Below are positions 1-7,831 of a stretch of DNA of 21,415 nucleotides, piece by piece (positions within the stretch are counted from its first letter, which is position 1; every line of letters begins with the position of its first letter). The position numbers were made by a program, and so were the translations under genes. A model generated the notes under the pieces. It did no database searches, was not told the origin of the DNA, and was given only the letters and a program-made list of their open reading frames with translations. The DNA comes from Asterionellopsis glacialis (Eukaryota > Bacillariophyta > Plagiogrammaphyceae > Rhaphoneidales > Asterionellopsidaceae), in assembly GCA_014885115.2 (NCBI GenBank), contig WKLE02006691.1, positions 1 to 21,415 of the forward strand. The letters are read 5' to 3'.

Positions 1-8
1 TAGCTGTT

Positions 9-31
9 TTCCCAGTCAAAAGGACTGGGAA
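9..31. other. Short perfect hairpin
   Basis: TTCCCAGTC and GACTGGGAA form a 9-bp perfect stem around a 5-nt AAAAG loop. It sits at the window edge, so any gene it belongs to is outside view. It does not match the size of the histone mRNA 3' stem-loop (6-bp stem, 4-nt loop). Function unknown. Confidence 0.4.
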
Positions 32-663
32 TAAAAGGGATTATGAATGTTCAGAACAGATGTACATGATGTATGTACAATCTGGTATTGTCACTTGTGG
101 AGAACGTTCAGAACCACCTTTTTATGTCGATTTTTCCCGTACCTTTTGTACAGCAACAAACCACGTGAACTCCCCTCAGAATTCTAGTGGACAAACTGAA
201 GTCAGTCTGTTAAAAATATTGTCACCAACCAAGCGAACCCAAAGGAGGGACACGGAATAAGAACAGGCGTAAAACCGGACCCACACGCATCCCTCATGAA
301 GCACGCACTGTTGCACCCCATCGACAATGACAGAACAACACATGATAGCAATGCAATGGTAAGTTCTTTCGTACTCTCCTCTTACTACTATGTGTTTTTG
401 TATGATTAAAGCATCTGGTAAATGGTTGATATCCAAAAATTCACGAAAAAATTATGTCTCGTCTATTTTTTGTATGCACTCGTCATAAGTCATTTAATTA
501 TGATTTTATCTTATTTTTTAGTTTTGATGTTACATTAACATCATATTTTTCAATTATACATTGGAACGATGCACAGGTCATACAATTAGAATAATTAGGA
601 GAAATTGTGGAAACAGAAAAATTAGTCAAAAATATACTCTAGAGGACAAATCAAGTATTTTTT

Positions 664-1037
664 CACAACAATCAACCTACAAGAATGTCACTTCAAGGTA
701 TCTCACTCCATAACAGTTCAAAGAATAATATTGATTAGCAGAATCTGAAGTACTACAAGCCAAATGCTGGCATGACAGAAGATATTGCATTGATTTATTT
801 CCATTGAAATGAATAATCACTTCATGCATTTTGTCTCCTCATTATCACAACAATTAACCCCAACTTACATTAATTCCAGGATGCAAAACATTATGATAGT
901 TTTCAATTATGAGATTACTTAGCTTATTGTAGCTTATGGTGAATCAATTCAACAATTTAAAAAAAGATATTAGTGAGAACGTGAATGAAGAAAACTATAT
1001 TTTCAACTTTTTATGCTGCTACAGAGGACACAACAAT
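664..1037. repeat. Evenly spaced short repeat (period about 182 bp)
   Basis: The word CACAACAATYAACC begins at 664, 846 and 1029, spacings of 182 and 183 bp. Sequence between the copies is only weakly similar; a shared AAGATATT word recurs at nearly the same offset in the first two intervals. It may be a decayed tandem array or a coincidence of word spacing. No coding potential is apparent. Confidence 0.3.
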
Positions 1038-1127
1038 CAACCCTAATAGACTTTCATTCTAAGACACCATATTAAATATAATCTTTTAAATTATACTATT
1101 ACATCTAGATTTTCAAGTTAAGCTAAT

Positions 1128-1610
1128 TTAAATTTTATAAATAAAATGGTGTTGATATGGTGACCATGGTTTGCCATTGATCTGCATTTCATCATTTTTG
1201 TCTTGAAAATTTGGACAAGTAGCACTCCATGTCTTTGATTGTGAAGTCCACCTTGACACTCCTCTCATTTTTGCAAAATCACCACTGTTGACAACACTCC
1301 CAAAATTCCTAGTAATCAAATAACTTCTAAGAAAAGTGCCTTCAAATCTATATTTCTTACAGTACCAAAATCCCCGGTCAAAAATGACCTGGAAAATTCC
1401 ATTTGAACAAGAATAACAGAGACAACTTGTACGCACCTCATGCACTGAAGAATAATGTTTACCATTTGGATAGAATGTTAGATTCATGGAATCTTTTTTT
1501 ACGATTGCTAGGGAGTCTGGATTTGCCTTTGTTGAGTGTTTTCTTTGTTGCAACATTTCAGTACTGTGCCTCCCCAGTCGTCCACAAAATGACATGAGCC
1601 AAATGATCAT
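1128..1610 (-). pseudogene. Unrecognised open frame, possibly a gene relic
   Basis: An uninterrupted frame of about 160 codons from the ATG at 1610 in otherwise stop-rich DNA. The product has no signal peptide or membrane segment, is rich in Lys, Tyr, Trp, Cys and Phe, and includes a YPNGKHYSSVHEV stretch that faintly recalls methyl-CpG-binding-like domains, but I do not recognise the family. No upstream exon is evident. It could be a decayed fragment of a larger or transposon-derived gene, or a chance frame; a frame this long is unlikely but possible by chance at this base composition. Confidence 0.2.
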
Positions 1611-2257
1611 CACTGGCTTACATATCTAGCGTACACTTTATCAGAAAAAAATCAGAAAAAGAATAAGACTAAGATTCCTTTCTTCCCTGAAAAAAGACTC
1701 CCCCCCCACACTTTATTTTGCAATTGAGCAAAAGAATCAGAAATCAGGTCATTAGTCTGCAATAAGAATAATCAGTGGGCCTCCAAAAAAATGGTTCTAA
1801 AACAGCTGCCTGCGCGCCATCCACGTTTTCAACATCTTTGTCTGAGGATAGACTAATCACAGAGAGAGAGGAGGATCCACGGTGATACCAACATGGCACT
1901 GTTGGAAATTATCAATGCACATTCAATGATCAATATGGATACAGGGAATCAAATAATGTCCCTTGATGGTGCCAAGAAGAGGTTTATTGTCATGTGAAAG
2001 GAGTCGTCTTGTCTGTTGTGACAGCGCCATGGTCGCTGTTTTTTTTTCGTTGTCAATTTGATCTGTCTATCTAGGAAAACAAAGAAACAACTTTTGTAAC
2101 GCCATTAAACGGAATGCTTCCTGATCGGCTGGATCCAGATAGTTGTCGCGCCAAAAAAAAACGGATTCTTTTTTCTGATCCTTTTTCTTGCGGACCTCAT
2201 TCTTTTGCACGTCCGCAAGAATGGATTTCGGAGCGACGTCCAGAACCAAAGAGTCAG

Positions 2258-2301
2258 GAATAATAACCTAATGAGTGAGGAGTAATAACCTATTGGGAGG
2301 C
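2258..2301. repeat. Imperfect 22-bp tandem pair
   Basis: Two adjacent 22-bp units share the core TAATAACCTA, at 2261-2270 and 2283-2292. They lie about 170-210 bp upstream of the Pcc1-like start codon and could be promoter elements or simple slippage. Confidence 0.4.
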
Positions 2302-2469
2302 AAAAAAAGATGAATTTTTTTCTGATTCTTTTTTTGATAAGGTGTGCACCCTCTTAGACTACACTTTGGAACTTGTGTCTTCGTAACACGTATCTCAGAT
2401 AAACAACAAAGTAAGGGACAACAGAACGAGAGTAAAAAAACGAAAGATAAAGATTAAAAATATAAAATC

Positions 2470-2898
2470 ATGACGAATGATAATAGTAATTCGTTTCCAT
2501 ATGAATGTGATTTAGATATCACTTTTCCGACGGAAGATCACGCTGATACAGTCAAAAGGGCAATGGAAGTAGATGAAGAAATTGGAGATCGTATCAAAAA
2601 ATCATTTTCAATTGTCAAGAGTTCTTCAAACGACGAATTAGTGGTGATGCGTGTGTAAGTGATTTGTATTAGTTTGTTTGTCATTTTTCAGGCAGGCACT
2701 AATCATTTTTGAAAAAATCTTTTTGTGCTTGCATGCAATTATCCATGTTCGGATGTATTGCACAGTCAATTCCAAGCAACTGAAGCGAAAATGCTACGAG
2801 TTGCTGTGTCGACATTTTACGATTATTTAACAGTGACTCTGAAATGTTTTCAAGAATTTGAGGATGTACCGGATCAAACCATGATTACTGCAGAATGA
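2470..2898 (+). CDS. PCC1: Pcc1/CTAG family KEOPS complex subunit
   Basis: Two exons, 2470-2654 and 2766-2898, joined across a 111-nt intron with donor GTAAGT and acceptor CACAG, give a 105-residue protein. Family knowledge: Pcc1 (LAGE3 in humans) is the small dimerising subunit of KEOPS/EKC, which places t6A at position 37 of ANN-decoding tRNAs; it contacts the Kae1 catalytic subunit. The sequence shows the typical order: an N-terminal strand with FPYECDLDITFPTEDHA (residues 9-25), a helix with TVKRAMEVDEE, a second strand around SFSIVKSSSNDELVVMRV, then after the splice a long helix with ATEAKMLRVAVSTFYDYLTV. The length fits the family (about 90-140 residues). Exon 1 alone reads into a stop two nucleotides inside the intron, so unspliced reading hides the conserved C-terminal half. 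The ATG lies in a plain AT-rich leader. Assignment is by motif recognition from memory, without a profile search. Confidence 0.85.
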
Positions 2899-3422
2899 GT
2901 TCGTTCCAGAGAAACTAACTTCCTTCAAAGAACATTAGGAAGCGAAGTCGGGGCAAAGGTACGGTCGGTAGGTCGGCCGGGAGTTGGGAGTAATTTTTCA
3001 CTCCCTTGCTTCGCAATCTAAACAAGTCTCTAAAAAAAATTCTCACCAAATCATACTCTCGTGACTAGAGGAAAGCTCAACTAATTTGATTGTGCTGACA
3101 AGTAGTCCTCGTCCCTGAGGACTGAGGTCCACCATGATTTCCATTACCGGTGTGTTACCTACAGGAAATAGTTTCACAAGATACATCACAATTTTGTTTC
3201 ACGCAAAAGTCCAATGCTTAGAGAAGAAGCAGAATCCACCAGTGTTAAAAAATCCACTTTTTGTTTTATGTATATATGTTTCTATTCTAGAATGTATAAT
3301 TATGAGTGGACCTCCAGCAACTCAGAAGAACATATTGAAAATTGTCACATGTTTAAAAATTCAGCTCCATATTAATCCAAGCCAGCGATAACGAATGATG
3401 GACTAATTTTCTCAAGGAATTT
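2899..3422. other. Intergenic region between Pcc1-like and acidic-protein genes
   Basis: About 520 bp holding the 3' ends of two convergent genes. A small hairpin, GGGAGT (2986-2991) pairing with ACTCCC (3000-3005), lies about 90 nt after the Pcc1-like stop. A forward open frame at 3134-3391 has no recognisable domain and I do not regard it as a gene. Confidence 0.6.
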
Positions 3423-4013
3423 TTAATCAAAGTCAAAATGTGCCTCTTCATTGACAGATCCATCCCATTCCCAATCATTATCTTCAACAGCTGAAAATTG
3501 TGGCGAAAAATCTCGTTGTTGGCTCTTGGGTGTGGGACCCTTTCCATCTGTAGAATACCGTTCTTCTACGTTCCCAATCACATCCATTACACCAGCACCC
3601 ATGCCTGCCAAATCAGATAAGATGGAACTTGCTGGTATATCGTCTCCTTCTGTCCCGTCTGGATCAGATGTATTGTCCTTGTCTTCCTCGTCATCATCAT
3701 CTCCAAAATCCATAAAAAAGGGATCACCTCCCATTGCTTCAATTTCTGCAATGTCATCATCAAACGATTCGCCTTCAACATATGTGTGACTGGGAGCCTT
3801 TGATGAGGTATCCTTGTTGTTGATGTTGCTACCACTTCCGATGCTGCCTTCAATGTTATCATCCACGGTAGCTTGTCGTTTTGTCAATTCATAACGAGGC
3901 AATGAACATACGAATGCCCATCGCTTTCCTTGCACTAAACTGGTCGTTGTGCACAAGGACAACAATAGCACTTTTGCACTAAGGAAGAACAAGATTTTTC
4001 TTATGGCTTCCAT
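3423..4013 (-). CDS. Acidic protein with signal peptide, possibly plastid-directed
   Basis: Single-exon frame of 196 residues from the ATG at 4013; the frame extends upstream only to a non-ATG codon. Residues 1-29 form a classic signal peptide (MEAIRK, hydrophobic core ILFFLSAKVLLLSL, then TTTSLVQG). An alternative cut before F34 (RWA|FV) would resemble the aromatic +1 residue that marks plastid proteins of diatoms, with a short basic stretch, SLPRYELTKR, following. The mature part is strongly acidic: an Asp/Glu block at about 84-125 with MGGDPFFMDFGDDDDEEDKD, a small hydrophobic patch SSILSDLAGMGAGVMDVIG (129-147), and a C-terminal tail DWEWDGSVNEEAHFDFD. No catalytic motif is visible. It could be a lumenal, ER or secreted protein with ion-binding or structural properties; I do not recognise a characterised family. 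Confidence 0.65.
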   Translation of the reverse strand: MEAIRKILFFLSAKVLLLSLCTTTSLVQGKRWAFVCSLPRYELTKRQATVDDNIEGSIGSGSNINNKDTSSKAPSHTYVEGESFDDDIAEIEAMGGDPFFMDFGDDDDEEDKDNTSDPDGTEGDDIPASSILSDLAGMGAGVMDVIGNVEERYSTDGKGPTPKSQQRDFSPQFSAVEDNDWEWDGSVNEEAHFDFD

Positions 4014-4990
4014 ATTCTTTACTGCAGTCAAATGAATATCCTTGCTGTTTCTTACTTCGGGTTCTTGTTCTTTGGTATCTTATTTTAATGTCGGGGAGTA
4101 AGACTGTTAGCACGCCTTTCTCTGGAGAGTATCTGGTAAGTGTTCCGTGTTGTAGGTATGGTGCAGTGCGATGTGCGGCGTGTGGTTTACCTGTGAGAGT
4201 TGCGCTGGTAGAAAGCAGGAACGCTGTTAGGGTGAAACAGGGACTAAAGGGGGTGAGAGTGATGCAGGTGTGCTTCTGGTGGCTGATGGTGTTTTGGCCC
4301 TGATGTGATGGTGATGGATGTGATTTTTTTTCATGATCTTCGCAAAACATGATGTCACTGATGTCAGGGCTCAGCGCATTTTGCGCACTCTCATTTGCTA
4401 GCAAAGATAGGCGGCCAGCCGACAGCGGATGGACACCAGAGAGGAGTAAGCAAGACTCTCTAGATTTCAAAAAGAAAAACGGATGTGTTGGACTATATAC
4501 ACTACACTCCTCAAGTGAACGTAAAATTGTAAATAATGTCACATAATATTATATGAGACGATAAAAGCAACCAACCAAATATCACCATTTATGGTACATA
4601 TTTCTCGTGAAAAAGACGTAGATATCACAAATCTGGTATTAGGCACGTGTCGTATCAGAGATTCACATCTTTTGAAAGATTTTTCGCCTTCACTTTCTTT
4701 ATGTAAATTATCTCGCCACACCTGTAGGACGTACTCGTCCGTTATATGTATTATCAGGTATTATGAATAATTGTTGCCATATTCTCATAAGCCTCTTATG
4801 TCGCAGACCCCCCAACGGAAATAAGAGGAAAACAATGCTCGGGAACACTTCTGATGCGTGCAACATGCTCTTCTCGCTATCTCTGAGTCTCATCGTTCTT
4901 GCACAGACAGTAGAGTCTCGAAACGCGTGAATCTTTCATCTGCACACAAGAGCATATATTTTCTTCAACATAGCCTACTAATATTTCATC
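4014..4990. other. Divergent intergenic region
   Basis: Nearly 1 kb between the starts of the acidic secretory protein (-) and the double-repeat protein (+), so it should hold both promoters. A TATATA word lies near 4492-4499, a palindrome GCGCA-TTT-TGCGC at 4374-4386, a doubled TGATGTCA-like word near 4350-4367, and a TGATGG-rich stretch at about 4284-4325. A long reverse frame here (to 4542) has no ATG at its head and an implausible composition; I treat it as non-coding. Confidence 0.5.
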
Positions 4991-5535
4991 ATGGGAGACT
5001 GTATTTCTGCAACTGGAGTTGAAAAGTATGACGATTACGATGTAAGTATCTTTCATACTTTGTCCGTCGCTGTTTCGCACTTTGTGACCTTTTTTGTTGT
5101 ACATCGTGATGTTGTGTTGTCATTGTTTGTTTCTCACAAAATTGTGTTGTCATTGTTCCATTCATTCATACATACCATTAACAGTGGGTAGAATTACCCG
5201 AAGGTAAGTTACGAGTAAAAATAAGTGGTATTCATTGTCTTTTATGAAACGAAACATGACGTTATAGTCCACTCAACAAGTTACTCACATCGCTTCATCT
5301 TGATTACAAAACTTGTGTATGATACTATCGTCAAACAAATGAATGAACGCACCACACCGCATCAACAACAGATGTCAAAGCGGCATTCGCCGCTTTAGGA
5401 TATGATCAAAAGATGTGGGATGCCGATGAAGAACCAGAAAGTTATGAGAAAGATTGGGAAGAACTTACTTCTGACGAAAAGAAGGCAGCTGCCAAGTTGG
5501 GTTATGATGAAGAAAAATGGGATGAAGATGATTAA
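4991..5535 (+). CDS. Small acidic protein with two W..LGYD..WD repeats
   Basis: Three exons, 4991-5041, 5185-5203 and 5372-5535, give 77 residues; introns are 143 and 168 nt with GTAAGT donors and CAG acceptors. Exon 2 is only 19 nt and encodes WVELPE plus one base. The model is supported by the protein itself: after a 17-residue N-terminus it holds two 23-residue units, W18-D40 and W52-D74, both fitting WxELxxDxKxAxxxLGYDxxxWD, separated by an acidic linker and followed by EDD. The second unit lies wholly in exon 3, so its match to a first unit assembled across the splice junction argues that the micro-exon is right. No signal peptide or membrane segment; predicted acidic and helical. I do not know an assigned function; it may be a small protein-interaction module. 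Possible polyadenylation word AATAAA at 5716-5721. Confidence 0.75.
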
Positions 5536-6214
5536 TTTTGAGGAGGGAAATCCCAAAATGGAGGTTATTGAAATGTAGTAAAGTGTTTATTTGGCAGGAG
5601 TTTGTGAAGTGCTGTGCTGTACTGTCGAAAAGCGCACGTTTGCCACATTGGTTAGGATTGTTTCTCTTGACACGTGGAGTTTTAATATTCATTTTTAGAG
5701 AAGAGAATTGAAAACAATAAAATGGTATAATAAAATACTAGGAAAGTTTTAGATGATTATTGTTGTGTGTACTATGTGCGTGTTTGGATTGTAGTACTGC
5801 ATAGTCAACTACATTCATACTTCTAGTATAGTCTAGTAAGTCAAGATGCATTCCATTATTACCTTTTTCAGTCGCAAGAGCTGCACTTTGGATATCAATC
5901 CAGCTTTCCTTTCGAAGTCGGAGAGAGTGCAAGAATCACACAAGTTTGAGTTAAGATTTCAATTTCTTCGTTAATAAAAATACAGACGATGAAAATGTTG
6001 GAGTGAGTTCGATCGATTTCGAGATACTGAAGATTTTCTCAGTTTTTTTTCACATCTTTTTGGGCGGGCGCTATTTTTTTATGTTGCTCGTAAGTAAAAA
6101 GGACTACCAGTACGGGCTAGACTACTGGATATTGGGTAGGTCCTACGTACCTGTACATTGTCTGGAGAACTCTTCTGTTCAGTCTCTCGCAACTCACAAT
6201 TTCCATTGCTGGTC
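5536..6214. other. Intergenic and upstream region of the SET gene
   Basis: 3' region of the double-repeat gene followed by the promoter and leader of the SET gene. The last 120 bp contains TAC/GTAC-rich words (GGTAGGTCCTA at 6135-6145, GTACCTGTA at 6147-6155) that recur in the intergenic block near 15331-15606. A reverse open frame at 5738-5932 has no ATG head and no recognisable domain. Confidence 0.5.
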
Positions 6215-7618
6215 ATGCGTACCTATCGACTCTTCTCTGGCTCCGTGCTGGCAACGGTAGTCCTAGTGCTAGGCAATAGCTTCCACACTTGTCATGCCAA
6301 CAGCGACGTTCTCGTTTCCGATCTTCTCGAGTGGCTCCGCGCCAATGGCGCTTATATCAATGAAAAACTGGTGGTGAGACATGTCGTGCCCGATGACCCA
6401 TCGTCACCTCGTGGCATATTCGCCACTGCTGACATGGACGCGGGTGAAAAAGTTTGTTCGATTCCATCAAAAGTCATACTCAAGTCAAGCAAAGAAGATT
6501 TATCGAAAAATTTAAAATACCCCTGTGGTACAATCAAAGCCGTGATGGAGGCCATGAGTGGAGATGACATAACGCCTTATGGAAGATACTTGCTTGCACA
6601 ACCCAAATTTTATATAGCAAAGTTTTGGTCAGAGGAAGCCAGATATTTGTTTATGGACATGTTAAAGAGTACGAGAACGCAGGAAGTAACCGCGTTCGAT
6701 GAGCTGCCGCCCCATGGTATTGATGATGCATTCCATTCGTTAGAACAGGTTTGCCACGGAGACACTGAAGATCCATTTTTTCTCCAAGCCGCCATGTTAG
6801 TAACTGCTCGAGGAGATTATGATTTCATGATTCCTTTCTACGGTAGGTGACAGTGGGTGGGATGATTTCTTGGACATTGGACATTTTGATCTCTCGCGTT
6901 TTATTCTTACCTATGATCTCTCTCATCTATTGCGTCTTCACATCTCATATTGTGTGATTTATCAGACATGATCAATCACCATAATGGTAAATATAACGTT
7001 CGACATATAACTAACCCTCACAAAGCGGATAATTCATATCGTTCAATCGATGAGACGGGGATTGAAATACTTACTTCAGAGGTCATTCAGGCTGGCGACG
7101 AGCTTAAGAACTCGTACAACCGTTGCAATATTTGTCAGGCTAGATACGATTGGTTTGGGACTCCTGAAATGTTTTTAGATTATGGCTTTGTGGAGTCAAT
7201 GCCTCAAAGGTGGCTATTTGATTTTGCACGAGTCAAGTTTGACTTGGATTGGAAAGACGGCGATGAAGCGACGGGGGAAGTGGTGGTGAATTTTCTCGTC
7301 CCACCATCCCAGAAAGGTATGAGTTTGTTACAGGAGGAGCTTACTCGACTGGAGTCATTCTCAAAAACGTATAGAAACAATAGTCATGAGGACGAAGATG
7401 TCCCGAAATATGAATGGGATTCACTTTGGCAGTACTACGATGCTTTGTATGATGCAATATCAAAAGCACTTCAAAGTGATGCAGCATTGAGTGATGATGT
7501 ATGGGACCTTGACGATAACTGGTGGGTCAAAGATGGGTCACTTAAGGCCTCAGATGTCACTGAACATTATGTACTTCCTATGCTGGAAGAAAAGTCGTCA
7601 GTTGCGGATGAGCTATGA
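6215..7618 (+). CDS. SET-domain lysine methyltransferase-like protein with signal peptide
   Basis: Two exons, 6215-6842 and 6966-7618, with a 123-nt intron (donor GTAGGT, acceptor ATCAG), give 426 residues. The ATG at 6215 was chosen because the frame upstream begins only at a non-ATG codon and because residues 1-28 then form a clear signal peptide (MRTYR, core VLATVVLVLG, cleavage near CHA|NSD). Residues about 30-290 read as a SETD3/Rubisco-LSMT class SET domain: SPRGIFATADMDAGE (64-78, the RG-x-x-A motif of SET-N), PFYDMINHHNGKYN (207-220, the NH motif, created by the splice), AGDELKNSYN (252-261, with the catalytic-type Tyr) and DWFGTPEMFLDYGFVE (271-286). The C-terminal about 130 residues, acidic with several Trp, occupy the place of the LSMT substrate-binding domain. 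It should use S-adenosylmethionine to methylate a protein side chain; the substrate is unknown. Its apparent secretory entry is unusual for the family. Confidence 0.85.
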
Positions 7619-7831
7619 ATGAGTTAATTTTCTACGTAAAACGGATGAATGAAATATTGCTCAAAGAATGAATCTCTTCTTCAAGCAACCGTGGGGCAGT
7701 TTCAAGTCAACGGACGTAAATAATGACTTTATGGGATTTTTTTTTTAGGGAATGCGTTTAGCCAATATTGAACCATAGCCTGCATAGTTTGCCTTCTATC
7801 TTATCCAGCTGAAATTGTTGCTGAAATTTTT

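Larger units (their letters stand above)
1..2469. other. AT-rich gene-poor region
   Basis: No convincing protein-coding gene is visible in this stretch. Open frames on both strands are short, have odd compositions rich in Cys, Trp and Phe, and mostly lack an ATG. It contains a hairpin at 9-31, three evenly spaced copies of a short word at 664, 846 and 1029, a weak reverse-strand frame at 1128-1610, T-rich inverted and direct word repeats between about 1641 and 2336, and an imperfect 22-bp tandem pair at 2258-2301. The right end must hold the promoter of the Pcc1-like gene starting at 2470. Confidence 0.6.

Noticed and set aside
3979..4542. Reverse-strand open frame of 187 codons overlapping the start of the acidic secretory protein
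   Set aside because: It begins at GTG with no ATG at its head, has no domain, shows a composition of non-coding type, and overlaps the signal-peptide region of a better-supported gene in another frame.
5738..5932. Reverse frame of 64 codons between the double-repeat and SET genes
   Set aside because: No ATG at its head, no recognisable motif and no convincing splice partner upstream.
6158..6214. N-terminal 19-codon extension of the SET protein
   Set aside because: It starts at TTG and would bury the signal peptide; the ATG at 6215 fits better.
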